This document shows positions 18,713 to 28,598 of a stretch of DNA of 64,000 bases, in pieces. Source of the DNA: Flavisolibacter nicotianae (lineage in GTDB: Bacteria; Bacteroidota; Bacteroidia; Chitinophagales; Chitinophagaceae); NCBI RefSeq assembly GCF_003628535.1, contig NZ_RBCI01000009.1:62001-126000 (forward strand), in the 5' to 3' direction. The translations under genes and the position numbers were made by a program. The notes under the pieces are model-generated. The model was not told the origin of the DNA, made no database searches, and saw only the letters and a list, made by a program, of their open reading frames with translations. Numbering within the stretch: position 1 is the first letter of the stretch; the number at the start of each line of letters is the position of its first letter.

Positions 18713-18957
18713 ATTTGTTGTTTTAATGGTGAAAAATAACCGTCGGAAAGCATTCTTCGGGTAAGGAACAACAGTAAAACAAGGGCAGCAGAACGGTTCA
18801 AAAAAATACGGAACAGCAGTTCTCTGTAAGGGTTTTGTTTTCAAAGCGGGAACGACGATATGCACTAATATCAGCCAAGAAAATTAAACTTTTTTCACAT
18901 ATTTAAAGATTAAATTATTTTATCTGGCTTGCGATTTTTTCCAACAGCATCAAAGGG

Positions 18958-20121
18958 CTACAAAATGGCATTTATCACCAGGTCCACCAACTCACCGATC
19001 TTGTTTGGTTCCAGCCAACGGGCGACAATAACGAGATCGTGCTCGCTGTCCACCACGACAAAATTTCCCCCAAATCCCTCGGCCGCGTATACCGACTTCG
19101 ACCGTTTTCCCAGGTGGTTATCGCCGTTTGTCCACCACAGGAGTCCATAGGCTTTGTTTGCCGCGGAGGGCTGTGCCACTGAAGCTACCCAGTGTGGTGA
19201 AAGCAGTTGCTTGTTCTTCCATTTTCCGTTCCGGGCAAACAGCAATCCAAATCGGGCATGGTCGCACGTATTAATAAACAGTCCCCCACCGAAGTGACCG
19301 CCACCACTGACCGATTGCATCATCTGGCCGTCCATGTTGACAAAAGAATTTTCGTAACCATACCAGCGCCAGGTGGAGGAGGCACCAATCGGGTCCATTA
19401 TCAGCTCGCGGAGGACTACCGGCAGCGGCTTTCGCCATACCTGCAGCAACGCATAGGCAGTTAAATTGACCCGTACATCGTTGTATTTAAAAACAGTTCC
19501 CGGTTCATTCAGCTTACGGGCCTTCCAGTCATCGATTCCACCGGTTCTCGGTGGTCGGTCGGCCCAATCGCATACGTCAAACAGGCAGCCCGACCAGTCG
19601 GATGATTGGGTCAGCAAATGCCGCCAGGTGATCTTTGCATTGTGGTCTCCTTCGAACTTGCCGTCCCACACATAGTCGGCGACCTTGTCATCGATATTTC
19701 TGATTAGCTTTTGATCAACGGCCAATCCGGCAACGGTAGAGAGATAACTTTTGGTTGCACTAAAGGTCATGTCTACCCGTTTTACATCTCCCCACTGTGC
19801 GACGATGTAACCGTTCTTTATGATTAGCCCGGCCGGCTTTCCCCGCTCCCGCATCGGTCCCAGGATTCGATAATCCGGTTCATGTGCATTCACTGCATAG
19901 GCTTTGATATTGGCAAGGCGCAGATCGGTATCCATCTTCACTTCATTTCGAACAGCAAAGCGCACAGCGCTGTCCAGCAGTGTGGCATTCATTTTTACCT
20001 CTTCGGGCTTTTTGACCTTCCAGCTTGAGTCGGGGAAATAAAGGGTTTGGCTATGAACTGCCTGCAGTTGAAGAAAAAGAGAAGCGAGAAAAATGAAACC
20101 AAGTTTCGAACGAAAACGCAT
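18958..20121 (-). CDS. Exported serine hydrolase, beta-lactamase/esterase (class C) fold
   Basis: A 387-residue exported protein with a signal peptide (about 1-24, ending VHSQ). The catalytic SxxK is at 121-124 (SATK), a YxN-like FKYNDV motif lies near 240, and the C-terminal part contains a Gly-rich AAEGFGGNFVVV strand near 351 in the place of KTG. This fits the serine hydrolase family related to class C beta-lactamases, many of which are esterases, D-aminopeptidases or 6-aminohexanoate-dimer hydrolases. Substrate is unknown, and lactam resistance should not be assumed. It is convergent with nothing and stands alone between the radical SAM pair and an EamA transporter. Confidence 0.88.
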   Translation of the reverse strand: MRFRSKLGFIFLASLFLQLQAVHSQTLYFPDSSWKVKKPEEVKMNATLLDSAVRFAVRNEVKMDTDLRLANIKAYAVNAHEPDYRILGPMRERGKPAGLIIKNGYIVAQWGDVKRVDMTFSATKSYLSTVAGLAVDQKLIRNIDDKVADYVWDGKFEGDHNAKITWRHLLTQSSDWSGCLFDVCDWADRPPRTGGIDDWKARKLNEPGTVFKYNDVRVNLTAYALLQVWRKPLPVVLRELIMDPIGASSTWRWYGYENSFVNMDGQMMQSVSGGGHFGGGLFINTCDHARFGLLFARNGKWKNKQLLSPHWVASVAQPSAANKAYGLLWWTNGDNHLGKRSKSVYAAEGFGGNFVVVDSEHDLVIVARWLEPNKIGELVDLVINAIL

Positions 20122-20209
20122 GACCAGTTGGGTTTGTGGTTAAAGATAGTTTTCACGAAAAGATTTTTTTTGCAATTCTTCCATCGGAAGATTTTACAAA
20201 CGGCAATAC

Positions 20210-21094
20210 CTATTTTTTCAACAGGATGATAATTACTGAACCGGCAATCATGATGACGGAACCGATCATTTTTTTTCGAATCTCGGTTTCCTGGAAAAGC
20301 CGGTTACCGAGCAAGACACTGACGATGACGGAGAGCTGAAAAAGGGACAGCGCATAGCCAACCGACATGTGGTCAAAAACATAATTGGTGGTGAATTGCA
20401 TGGTGCCAATGCATGCCACAAGCAACGTGTAGCTGCCGGCATGGGCAAAACCAATCTTCCGAATTTCTCTTGCCGGGTTCAACCGGTAAACCAGGAGAAG
20501 AATGAAAGAAAAGACAGCACCAAACCAGCACCAACTAAAAAAAGCGATCGTTGGCGATGACGCCAAGATAATTTTTTTGATCAGCACCGCTTCGATCGCT
20601 GTCAGGATCATGGCCCAAATACGGTATTGAATTTCGCTTTTCCGGAGCAGCGCCCAGGAGAATTTTTCATCTGTCGTATCCAGCACGAAGTAGCTGCCGT
20701 AAATGATCAGGACAATTCCCAGGACACCCCATACATTCGGCATTTCACCCAGTAAAATAATTCCCACTATAATACCGACGACCGATTTGTAAGCATTGAT
20801 CGGGCCCAACACAGACAAGGCCCCTTTTTCCAGCGCTTTTACCAGGAAGCCGTTGCCACTGGCGCCGGCAATACCGGCCAGAATCGAGTACAGCCAGAAT
20901 TCCCGGGGCAGCGTTTGCCATTGCACACCAATGGCCGTCAGAATGCAGATGACCGACAACAGGAAGTAGGTAAGAAAATTGACCGCCAGCGGATGGTTGC
21001 CTTTTGCGGTCAGGTTTTTTTGCACGACATTGCCGACCGGGTTGGAGAGAATGCGCAACAGGACAGCAAAGGCCGTCAATATCGTTTCAATCAA
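20210..21094 (-). CDS. EamA/DMT-family transporter
   Basis: A 294-residue inner-membrane protein with about ten hydrophobic helices in two EamA-like repeats (about 1-140 and 155-294). It has the usual GNGFLVKALEKG turn and the family-typical Asn-Ala-Tyr/Lys segment near 100-104, and ends with a short Lys-Lys tail. Drug/metabolite transporters export amino acids, metabolites or drugs, or take up sugars; specificity is not readable. Its nearest same-strand neighbours are a serine hydrolase and two amidohydrolase-like proteins. Confidence 0.88.
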   Translation of the reverse strand: MIETILTAFAVLLRILSNPVGNVVQKNLTAKGNHPLAVNFLTYFLLSVICILTAIGVQWQTLPREFWLYSILAGIAGASGNGFLVKALEKGALSVLGPINAYKSVVGIIVGIILLGEMPNVWGVLGIVLIIYGSYFVLDTTDEKFSWALLRKSEIQYRIWAMILTAIEAVLIKKIILASSPTIAFFSWCWFGAVFSFILLLVYRLNPAREIRKIGFAHAGSYTLLVACIGTMQFTTNYVFDHMSVGYALSLFQLSVIVSVLLGNRLFQETEIRKKMIGSVIMIAGSVIIILLKK

Positions 21095-21156
21095 TGAAAG
21101 AGTTTTAGAAGGATAGCAAAATTAGGAGTCGGAGTTTTTGCAGGATTGACAAAATA

Positions 21157-21184
21157 AAAAAGGGATGGAAACCCATCCCTTTTT
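21157..21184 (-). terminator. Terminator after the amidohydrolase-like gene
   Basis: AAAAAGGGATGG pairs perfectly with CCATCCCTTTTT around a four-base loop, ending three bases past the stop codon of the gene at 21187-22503. A T-rich run follows on the minus strand. Confidence 0.85.
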
Positions 21185-21186
21185 CG

Positions 21187-22503
21187 TTAGAAAGCTCCGG
21201 TGTACTTCCGTTTGTATTTTTCGTACAACTGCGTTTGCTTGTTGTCCAGGTTGATCTCCCGTCCCTGGATAAGTGCTGTTGTCACCTGGTTTGTCTTCAT
21301 GTCGAGGATGTCGCCTTCGCTGATCACGATATTGGCGTCCTTACCCACTTCAAGGCTGCCGGTTTTGTCGGCAACGCCCAGGATTTTGGCGGCATTGAGC
21401 GTGATGGCCGCAAGCGCCTGCTCTTTGGTCAGCCCATAGGCAGCGGCCGTCCCTGCATTGAACGCCAGGTTCCGTCCGCGGGTTTGGCCATCTTCATCGT
21501 TAATAGCGAAGAGCACACCTGCCTTTTGCAGGAGAGCCGCGGTTTTGTAAGGCTGGTCCACATCATCATCCGGCAGGATTGGAAGGGCATGCGGCTGGCT
21601 CAGGATCACCGAAATGTTGTTTTGCTTCAACAGGTCGGCCACCTGCCAACTGTCTTCACCGCCCACGATCACAGCGTCCAGGTCAAACTCTTTGGCGATA
21701 TCGATCGCTACCAAGATTTGCTTGACAGTGGTTGCATGGATATAGAGCTTTTTCGATTTGTCGAACAGCCCTTTGACAGCCTCATATTTCAGATTGGTAG
21801 CTTCGGGCTTGCTCACGGTGCTGTAAGCTTTTGCCTGCCGGAGAAAGCTTTTGAATTCATCGATTTTATCCAGGCCCTCTTTTACCGGGTCGGTTTCTGC
21901 TGCAGCGCCGGCCCTTCCACCGCCGCCAAATCCGAAGCCGCGGGGACGTGCCATCAGGGAAGGCACATTAAAGTGGACGCCGTTGTCGATTTTCACCGCT
22001 GCATCTTCCCAGTTCCAGGCATCGAGTTGCACAACGGACGACTGGCCGCTGAGCATACCGCCTTCGGGTGTAATACTGGCAAGCAGAATGCCGTTCGGAC
22101 GAAGGGTGTTGATCACTTTTGAATCGGTATTGTAAGCAATGATGGAACGAACATTCGGGTTCATTTCACCGATCTCCCGAACATCCGAACTGGCCCGAAC
22201 GCTGTTAACTTCCACCAGGCCAAGATTGGTGCTTGAAAGAATCAGTCCGGGGTATACATGTTTACCCTGTGCATTGATGGTTTTTGCATTGGCGGGGGCG
22301 GCAACGTTCGACCCGATGGCTGAAATTTTTCCGTTGGTCACTACCACGGTGGCGTTGTTCAACACCTGCCCGTTCCCCACATGCACGGTGGCATTAGTGA
22401 TCACAACGGGTTGAACCTGTTTCGGAGCCGGTGCAATGTTTTCCTGTGCCTTTACAGTCACCAGAAAACAAATGGCGGCAAAACTTAAAACTATTTTTTT
22501 CAT
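21187..22503 (-). CDS. Exported amidohydrolase-fold protein lacking the HxH metal motif
   Basis: A 438-residue exported protein with a signal peptide (1-19, ending VKAQ). The N-terminal beta-sandwich (VVVTNGKISAIG) and C-terminal signature (GSLEVGKDANIVI) place it in the imidazolonepropionase-like amidohydrolase superfamily. However, where active members have PGFIDxHxH it reads YPGLILSSTNLGL, so both first metal-ligand histidines are missing. A Gly/Ala-rich insertion lies near 180-200. It is probably not a classical metallo-hydrolase; a structural or partner role beside the 1017-residue neighbour ten bases upstream is possible. The two clearly form one transcript. Confidence 0.85.
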   Translation of the reverse strand: MKKIVLSFAAICFLVTVKAQENIAPAPKQVQPVVITNATVHVGNGQVLNNATVVVTNGKISAIGSNVAAPANAKTINAQGKHVYPGLILSSTNLGLVEVNSVRASSDVREIGEMNPNVRSIIAYNTDSKVINTLRPNGILLASITPEGGMLSGQSSVVQLDAWNWEDAAVKIDNGVHFNVPSLMARPRGFGFGGGGRAGAAAETDPVKEGLDKIDEFKSFLRQAKAYSTVSKPEATNLKYEAVKGLFDKSKKLYIHATTVKQILVAIDIAKEFDLDAVIVGGEDSWQVADLLKQNNISVILSQPHALPILPDDDVDQPYKTAALLQKAGVLFAINDEDGQTRGRNLAFNAGTAAAYGLTKEQALAAITLNAAKILGVADKTGSLEVGKDANIVISEGDILDMKTNQVTTALIQGREINLDNKQTQLYEKYKRKYTGAF

Positions 22504-22513
22504 GAATGACTGT

Positions 22514-25500
22514 TTAATTGTTTTCTAATTGGATGGCATCGATAACAAGCAAACCATGATTATGGAAATGCTCACCGCAGGACTGCATCACCTGGTAGCT
22601 GGGTTGCACCGGTGAGACCGGCATACCGCTGCGTTTCTCGCTGTTCATTTTGCGAACGATGCGCATGCGTTCTGCTGCAACCTGCTGCTCCATTTGCCTG
22701 TCTTTCTCTCGGTCGAAATATATTGTACCATCCACAATGGTATAAAGGGATTTTGCGTAGATGCTCAAAGGGTTGTCGCTCCACAGCACCACGTCTGCAT
22801 CTTTCCCTACTTTGATGCTGCCCACTTTGTCTTCGACGTGCAGCATTTTTGCGGGATTGATCGTAACCATTTTCAGTGCATCCACTTCACTCATGCCGCC
22901 GTACTTCACGCTTTTTGCAGCTTCCTGGTTCAGGCGGCGGGCCATCTCCGCGTCGTCGGAATTGATGGCAACGTTTAAGCCGGCCAGTTGCATCAGGTAG
23001 GCGTTGTACGGAATGGCGTCGATCACTTCCATTTTGTAGTTCCACCAATCGGAGAACGTCGAGGCGTTGGCACCGTGCAGCTTCATTTTATCGGCCACTT
23101 TATAGCCTTCCAGAATGTGCGTAAAGGTGTTGTAGTGGTAACCCATTTTATCAGCGATGTGCATGGCCATGTTGATCTCGCTTTGCACATAGGAATGGCA
23201 GGTGATAAAGCGCTTGTTGTTCAGGATTTCCACCAGGGCATCCAGCTCCAGGTCCCTTCTGGGCGCAAAACCTTTTTTGCCGCCGGCTTCCCAATCCTTC
23301 CATTCTTTTTGGTATTCATGCGCACGGGTAAAGGCATCTTCCAGGACCTGCTCCACACCCATGCGGGTATCGGGATAGCGGTTTTGCTGACCGGCGATGG
23401 CAGGCGTGCGTTTTACGTTTTCACCCAGGGCAAACTTGATCTGGCCGGTCCAGCCTTTGAATTTCAGACCTTCGTCATCGGCGCCCCAACGCAGCTTGAT
23501 CAACTGTGTTTGTCCACCGATCGTGTTGGCCGAACCGTGAAGGATATGAGACGTCGTCACACCGCCGCTCAACTGGCGGTAGATGTTGATATCGTCCGGA
23601 TTTAAGTTGTCGGCAATGCGCACTTCAGACGTTACACTCTGACCACCTTCGTTGATAGAAGCCGCCGCAATGTGCGAATGCTCGTCGATGACACCAGGAG
23701 TGAGATGCTTGCCGGTTCCATCGATCACCCGTGCACCATTTTCCGACAAATTCTTTCCGATGGCAGCGATCTTTCCGTTTTTCAGCAGTACATCGGTATT
23801 CTGCAGTATGCCTTCTTTTTCGCTGGTCCAAACAGTAGCATTTTTTACCAGGATGGTTTCCTGTTTTGGTGCCTGGGCTTCTTCCCAGCCATACGGCATG
23901 AACGGATAGGTCACTTTGCCCAGAACCAGTGGCTTTTTGCGGGCACTGTCCATCCGTCCTCTTGCGCTGTCGGCCGCAGCAAATGCCGCTGTCCAGGTAA
24001 TGCGGTTGCCGGCGCTGTCTTCGCCGTAGCCACGCCATTCGTTACCGCTCACGGTGCCGGTCAGGCGAATATTGGCTTCCCCCCTTCTCTCCGGTGCCAC
24101 GTTGATACGCACATTGCGACCATCATAGTAAAAGCGAGACGTTACCGTATCGCGGCCACGCAAGGCAATCGCGGAAGAAGGGGTTTTGAAATCAAGCAAA
24201 TAATTGACTGGGCCCGAAGATGTATTGACCACCACGTTGTAGCGGCCACGCATTTCGTTGTACACTTCGTCTTTTACGTTGTGTTTTTTGCCCTGGATCC
24301 AGTTTTGGTAAATCGTGGTTTTCTCGGCGAAAATCGGTCCGCTGGTGACGAGGAAGTTCGCCAGTTTACCAGTTTCAAGACTTCCCACCTGGTTGCTGAT
24401 GCCCAGAACTTCTGCAGGTGTCTTGGTCAACGCGGTCAGGGCTGCTTTTTCTGTCAGGCCGTAGTTGATGGCCGTGCGAAGATTGGTCAGAAAACTTTTC
24501 TGATCCCGCAAGTCGGCCGCGGTGAGGCAAAACGGAATGCCGGCTTTTTCAAAAGCAGCAGGATTGGTTGGTGCCAGTTCCCAATGTTTTAGATCGGTCA
24601 GCGAGACAAAACGGGCATCGGCCGGATCTTCCACATCCTGTGCCTGCGGGTAGTTCAGGGGAAGAATGAACGTGGCCTTGGTTGCTTTGATATCATCCAG
24701 TCGCTGGTATTCATTGCCGCCGGCTTTAATGATGTATTGCACGCCGGCTTCATCGCCGATGCGGTCGGCACGAAGGTCGTTCCACTTATCATTTGCTTCA
24801 AAAACCTGTGGCAGCTTTTGGTTTTCACTCCACGCCTCGAGACTGATGTTCACGCCTTCTTTCGCCGGGTGGTTTTTATACCACTGTGCATCCAGGTAAG
24901 TTTGTCGAAGAAGCGCAATGCTACCCATAATTGAGCTGGGATAGCTTTGCGTGGATGAACCTTTGTCGAACGAATAATGGGCTGATGCTCTTTCTTTCAG
25001 CATGGCCAGGTTTTCGTTTTCATCGGCCAGTGTTACCACGGCGCCTGTGCCCCGTGCAATTCCGTCTTTCACATGGGTCAGCACCGTACCGAAACCAAGA
25101 TCACGCAATGTTTTGGCTTTGGCAGGATCGGCAGCAAACAACTTAAATGTCTCTACCTCTGGACGAACGGCCTGGTTCCAGCCATAAGCTCCTTTCGTGT
25201 TCGAAGCAAGTTGGGCCTGTCCAAAAAAATTGAAGCCTCCTTGGCGAGGTTGCTGTGCTGGGGTACCATAATCGCTGTAGATGTCGATCAAAGAAGGATA
25301 AATGTATTTGCCGTCGGCTTTGATTTCGATGGCGCTTTGCGGCACCTTCAGGCCCTGGCCGATGGCAACAATTTTCCCGTCTTTGATGATCATTGTTCCG
25401 TTGGTGATGGTGGTGTTGGCATCTTTCACAATGGTGGCGCCGGTAAACGCATAATACGTGTACTTCGGATCCGCAACGTCATTCTGCGGAAACGTTTCCT

Positions 25501-25567
25501 GCGCTTTGCTCACCATGGAAAATGCCAGCACGCCACAGAACAAAAGAAATTGTCTGGTTCTTCTCAT
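22514..25567 (-). CDS. Exported tandem amidohydrolase fusion protein
   Basis: A 1017-residue exported protein with a signal peptide (1-22, ending SKAQ) and two amidohydrolase-fold halves. In the first half (about 25-440) the metal-motif position reads YPSLIDIYSDYG, so HxH is absent. The second half (about 570-1000) has a proper TPGVIDEHSHIAA motif (EHSH) near 640, a CHSYVQSE motif, a later His in THILEGY and a NSDDAE aspartate, so it should bind metal. It may act on periplasmic peptides, hydantoins or similar amide compounds, but the substrate is unknown. It is co-transcribed with the HxH-less protein ten bases downstream. Tandem proteins of this size occur in other Bacteroidota. Confidence 0.87.
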   Translation of the reverse strand: MRRTRQFLLFCGVLAFSMVSKAQETFPQNDVADPKYTYYAFTGATIVKDANTTITNGTMIIKDGKIVAIGQGLKVPQSAIEIKADGKYIYPSLIDIYSDYGTPAQQPRQGGFNFFGQAQLASNTKGAYGWNQAVRPEVETFKLFAADPAKAKTLRDLGFGTVLTHVKDGIARGTGAVVTLADENENLAMLKERASAHYSFDKGSSTQSYPSSIMGSIALLRQTYLDAQWYKNHPAKEGVNISLEAWSENQKLPQVFEANDKWNDLRADRIGDEAGVQYIIKAGGNEYQRLDDIKATKATFILPLNYPQAQDVEDPADARFVSLTDLKHWELAPTNPAAFEKAGIPFCLTAADLRDQKSFLTNLRTAINYGLTEKAALTALTKTPAEVLGISNQVGSLETGKLANFLVTSGPIFAEKTTIYQNWIQGKKHNVKDEVYNEMRGRYNVVVNTSSGPVNYLLDFKTPSSAIALRGRDTVTSRFYYDGRNVRINVAPERRGEANIRLTGTVSGNEWRGYGEDSAGNRITWTAAFAAADSARGRMDSARKKPLVLGKVTYPFMPYGWEEAQAPKQETILVKNATVWTSEKEGILQNTDVLLKNGKIAAIGKNLSENGARVIDGTGKHLTPGVIDEHSHIAAASINEGGQSVTSEVRIADNLNPDDINIYRQLSGGVTTSHILHGSANTIGGQTQLIKLRWGADDEGLKFKGWTGQIKFALGENVKRTPAIAGQQNRYPDTRMGVEQVLEDAFTRAHEYQKEWKDWEAGGKKGFAPRRDLELDALVEILNNKRFITCHSYVQSEINMAMHIADKMGYHYNTFTHILEGYKVADKMKLHGANASTFSDWWNYKMEVIDAIPYNAYLMQLAGLNVAINSDDAEMARRLNQEAAKSVKYGGMSEVDALKMVTINPAKMLHVEDKVGSIKVGKDADVVLWSDNPLSIYAKSLYTIVDGTIYFDREKDRQMEQQVAAERMRIVRKMNSEKRSGMPVSPVQPSYQVMQSCGEHFHNHGLLVIDAIQLENN

Positions 25568-25638
25568 GTTTGCTTGCTTTTAAATTACTTTGTAAAATAT
25601 AGAGTGTTAAAGAGGGGCTAAAATAAAGACTTTTTCAG

Positions 25639-26307
25639 ATGCAGCTTTCGAAATTGATCGACCATACCACGTTAAAAAACGTTACAACCACCGGTGATAT
25701 TGACAAGATTTGCAGTGAAGCGCTGGAATATGGTTTTGCTGCCGTGTGTGTCCCTCCTTATTTCGTACAGGATGCTAAAAAACTCGTTGGTGGTTCCGCG
25801 GTAAAGGTCGCCACCGTTATCGGCTTTCCGTTCGGCTATCACCATTACAAGACAAAACTGGAAGAAGCCCGCTTAGCGATAGAGGAAGGCGCCGATGAAC
25901 TGGACATGGTGATGAACCTGGCCGCATTCCGCAGCAACGACCTGGCCTACGTAGAGACCGAGGCCGAACAGCTATCGCGGCTGACAGCCGAAAGCGGGAA
26001 GATATTGAAAGTGATTATTGAAAGCGGCATCTTAACAGACGACGAAATCATCCGGTGTTGTGAATTGTACAAACATTTCCCGGTGCAGTTTCTTAAAACG
26101 TCTACCGGTTACGCCGAAAGAGGCGCCACAGTGGAAGCCGTCCGCCTGATGCGCGAGCACCTTCCTTCACAAATCCAAATCAAAGCCAGCGGCGGAATAA
26201 AAACAGCAGAATTTGCGAAGCAACTGGTCGATGCGGGTGCAACGCGTCTTGGGTGCAGTGCCTCCGTTGCGATCGTCAAAGGCGAAACCGGTAGCGGCAG
26301 CTATTAA
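25639..26307 (+). CDS. deoC: Deoxyribose-phosphate aldolase
   Basis: A 222-residue class I aldolase splitting 2-deoxyribose-5-phosphate to acetaldehyde and glyceraldehyde-3-phosphate in deoxynucleoside breakdown. The Schiff-base lysine is Lys153 in FLKTSTGY, with the activating Lys182 in IKASGGI and Asp89 in DELDMVMN. Length fits the short DeoC form. It starts 71 bases from the divergent tandem amidohydrolase gene. No other deo genes are in view. Confidence 0.96.
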   Translation: MQLSKLIDHTTLKNVTTTGDIDKICSEALEYGFAAVCVPPYFVQDAKKLVGGSAVKVATVIGFPFGYHHYKTKLEEARLAIEEGADELDMVMNLAAFRSNDLAYVETEAEQLSRLTAESGKILKVIIESGILTDDEIIRCCELYKHFPVQFLKTSTGYAERGATVEAVRLMREHLPSQIQIKASGGIKTAEFAKQLVDAGATRLGCSASVAIVKGETGSGSY

Positions 26308-26364
26308 CAGTACCGAAACAAGTGGAAGCGTATTTTTGAACCTGACCCTTTCAATGAATTGTGC

Positions 26365-26808
26365 ATGAAAAAGCTGGCCCTCGTTATCGCGTTATTTGTT
26401 TTAAAAACATCGTTTGCACAAGACAGCGTTTTGCTCACCGGCCCCGCCGTGATTGTACATTCCGACCCCCGTGCCGACATGCTGGCAAAAAAGCAGGCCG
26501 AGATCAATGAACGGTCGAGAAAAATAACCGGACGCACCATGCGTGGTTACCGCCTGCTGGTGCTGAACACCAACAACAGGGATGAAGCCATTGCCGCCAA
26601 AACAAAAATTTACACGCACTTCCCGGAACAAAAAGCGTATCTCACTTACCAGTCACCTTTCTTCAAATTGAAAGCGGGTAACTTTAAAACAAGAGACGAA
26701 GCCAAACGCTACCAAAGCCTGATGAATACCATGTTTCCCAAAGGTGTGTTTATTGTCAGCGACATCATTGAAGTGGCACCGGTGAAGGATCCCGACGAGC
26801 AGGAATAG
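26365..26808 (+). CDS. Exported SPOR-like domain protein
   Basis: A 147-residue protein with a signal peptide (1-17, ending SFAQ). The C-terminal part (about 65-135) reads like a SPOR domain: MRGYRLLVLNTNNRDEA, then KLKAGNFKTRDEAKRYQSLM, the usual beta-alpha-beta pattern of this denuded-glycan-binding fold. An ATG at 26365 is chosen over a TTG two codons upstream because it starts the signal peptide directly. It follows deoC by 57 bases and probably shares its transcript. SPOR domains bind septal peptidoglycan, so a cell-envelope role is likely. Confidence 0.82.
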   Translation: MKKLALVIALFVLKTSFAQDSVLLTGPAVIVHSDPRADMLAKKQAEINERSRKITGRTMRGYRLLVLNTNNRDEAIAAKTKIYTHFPEQKAYLTYQSPFFKLKAGNFKTRDEAKRYQSLMNTMFPKGVFIVSDIIEVAPVKDPDEQE

Positions 26809-27213
26809 CGGCTCCCTCACCTCGGCCTTCTCCTCATGGAGAGGGAACCACAACACACAGGGCCAGTTTAAGCAGGATTCTTTTCTATACTAGAGATGCC
26901 ATCCCTTGAAGGGATGGCATCTCTTTTTGCCCGGCCGTGTTCCGAACGCTGAAGAGTGCGACGCAACAGGTGTTCAATCGACGTTCTATCGCTGGTACCA
27001 CAAAAATATTCCGCTCCTACGAAGCTTTATTCTTCCCTCTAGCCTTTTTCTACTAACGCGATGCCCCCACCATGGCAAAGAAAAGCTGTTGGCGAAGACG
27101 CCGAACGGCAGCAAAAAGCCTCCACCAAAATGCATGATGAAGGCTTTAAAATATCGTGCAAAAGCAAGGGTCTGTGTAAATGCCACTCCCTCCTTTGGAG
27201 GGCAGGGAGGCCT
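26809..27213. other. Intergenic region with hairpins between the SPOR gene and ribBA
   Basis: 405 bases without a convincing gene. It holds a strong terminator at 26892-26929 and two CCCTC/GAGGG-rich stretches (around 26814-26850 and 27187-27210), such as CTCCTTTGGAGGGCAGGGAGG, of the kind that recurs between genes in Bacteroidota genomes. Open frames here have no recognisable product. Confidence 0.55.
26892..26929 (+). terminator. Rho-independent terminator after the SPOR gene
   Basis: AGAGATGCCATCCCT and AGGGATGGCATCTCT form a perfect 15-bp stem with a TGA loop, followed by TTTTTG on the plus strand. Confidence 0.9.
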
Positions 27214-28410
27214 TTAATGAAACTCGTGTCCCATTTTATCACGCTTGGTTTGCAGGTAGCGTTCGTTGTGCGGATTGGGATCAACTTTAATGGGAATATT
27301 ATCGACGATCTCCAGGCCATAACCGATCAGGCCCACACGCTTTTTGGGATTGTTGGTGATCAGCCGCAGTTTGCAAATACCCAGGTGCCGCAGGATCTGT
27401 GCTCCCACGCCGTAATCACGCTGATCGGTCTGAAACCCAAGGTGAAGATTGGCTTCCACGGTGTCCATGCCTTCTTCCTGCAGGCGGTAAGCCTTGAGTT
27501 TATTCAGCAGGCCAATGCCCCTTCCCTCCTGGTTCATGTAAAGGATAACGCCTTTGCCTTCATTGTCCACCATTTGCATGGCCTGGTGCAACTGCTCGCC
27601 ACAATCGCAGCGCAGCGATCCCAAAATATCACCCGTGAAGCAGGACGAGTGCACCCGCACCATGACAGGTTCCCCGGGTTCCCAGGTACCCTTGATCAGG
27701 GCCAGGTGCTCGTTGGAAGAATTTTTTTCCTGGAAGGCCACGAGTTTAAAATGACCATATTTCGTGGGCATGTCCACCCGTACAATTTCATCAATCAGCG
27801 AGTCTCGCTTGATGCGGTACTCGATCAGGTCTTTGATGGAAATAATCTTGAAATCAAATTTTTCGGCAATCACCCGCAGTTCCGGCAGCCGGGCCATCGA
27901 GCCATCGTCGTTCATGATTTCCACCAGCACGCCGGCCGGCTCGAAACCTGCCAGGCGGGCCAGATCGACCGTGGCTTCGGTGTGGCCGGCCCTGCGTAAT
28001 ACGCCACCTTTTTTGGCAACCAGCGGAAAGATATGCCCGGGTTTTCCGAGGTCGGCCGGCTTTGTTGCCGGGTCAATCAGCGCCTGTATCGTTTTCGCCC
28101 TGTCGTGGGCCGATATACCTGTTGTGCAGCCATGCCCCAGCAGGTCTACCGAAACGGTAAATGCTGTTTCGTGAAGTGCCGTATTGTTGTTCACCATCAG
28201 TTCAAGACCCAGTTCCTTGCAGCGTTCTTCCAGCAATGGCACGCAGATCAGCCCACGGCCATGTTTGCTCATGAAATTGATCACTTCAGGGGTCACGTTT
28301 CGTGCGGCGGTGATAAAGTCACCTTCGTTCTCGCGGTCCTCATCGTCCACCACGATCACCATTTTGCCGGCCTTGATGTCTTCAATGGCACTTTCAATAC
28401 TATCCAGCAT
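27214..28410 (-). CDS. ribBA: Bifunctional DHBP synthase / GTP cyclohydrolase II (RibBA)
   Basis: A 398-residue riboflavin-synthesis enzyme. The N-terminal half (1-205) is 3,4-dihydroxy-2-butanone 4-phosphate synthase, with the acidic loop [11 protein letters not shown] near 22-32 and [10 protein letters not shown] near 50. The C-terminal half is GTP cyclohydrolase II with the zinc motif [20 protein letters not shown] near 255-274 and [11 protein letters not shown] near 295. Both active sites look intact. No other rib genes are adjacent. A -7-like element lies just upstream. Confidence 0.96.
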   Translation of the reverse strand: MLDSIESAIEDIKAGKMVIVVDDEDRENEGDFITAARNVTPEVINFMSKHGRGLICVPLLEERCKELGLELMVNNNTALHETAFTVSVDLLGHGCTTGISAHDRAKTIQALIDPATKPADLGKPGHIFPLVAKKGGVLRRAGHTEATVDLARLAGFEPAGVLVEIMNDDGSMARLPELRVIAEKFDFKIISIKDLIEYRIKRDSLIDEIVRVDMPTKYGHFKLVAFQEKNSSNEHLALIKGTWEPGEPVMVRVHSSCFTGDILGSLRCDCGEQLHQAMQMVDNEGKGVILYMNQEGRGIGLLNKLKAYRLQEEGMDTVEANLHLGFQTDQRDYGVGAQILRHLGICKLRLITNNPKKRVGLIGYGLEIVDNIPIKVDPNPHNERYLQTKRDKMGHEFH

Positions 28411-28424
28411 AAAAAATCTTTGTG

Positions 28425-28432
28425 CAAAGGTA
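28425..28432 (-). promoter_or_regulatory. -7-type promoter element of ribBA
   Basis: On the minus strand TACCTTTG fits TAnnTTTG, 14 bases before the ribBA ATG. A TTTG lies 16 bases further upstream, slightly closer than the usual -33 spacing. I saw no FMN riboswitch in the short leader. Confidence 0.45.
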
Positions 28433-28598
28433 AGCCGAAGTCATGCTGCAAATGCGGTGCAGCATGGTTTTAAGATTTGGTTACGGCTGTAAAAAAGAAT
28501 GGTTTGGCGTTTACAACAACCGTCTTGAAGACATCGCAGTGGCATACCTGCATCCTCACCAGCGCAAGCCTGGTGCGAATGCCAAACCGGAATTGGCC

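Noticed and set aside
18958-20121. Beta-lactamase (antibiotic resistance)
   Set aside because: The SxxK fold is shared by esterases and peptidases; the KTG box is replaced by a glycine-rich strand and no resistance function can be claimed.
27187-27210. Insertion sequence or CRISPR remnant from GGAGGG-rich repeats
   Set aside because: Only one or two short copies, no regular spacing, no cas or transposase gene.
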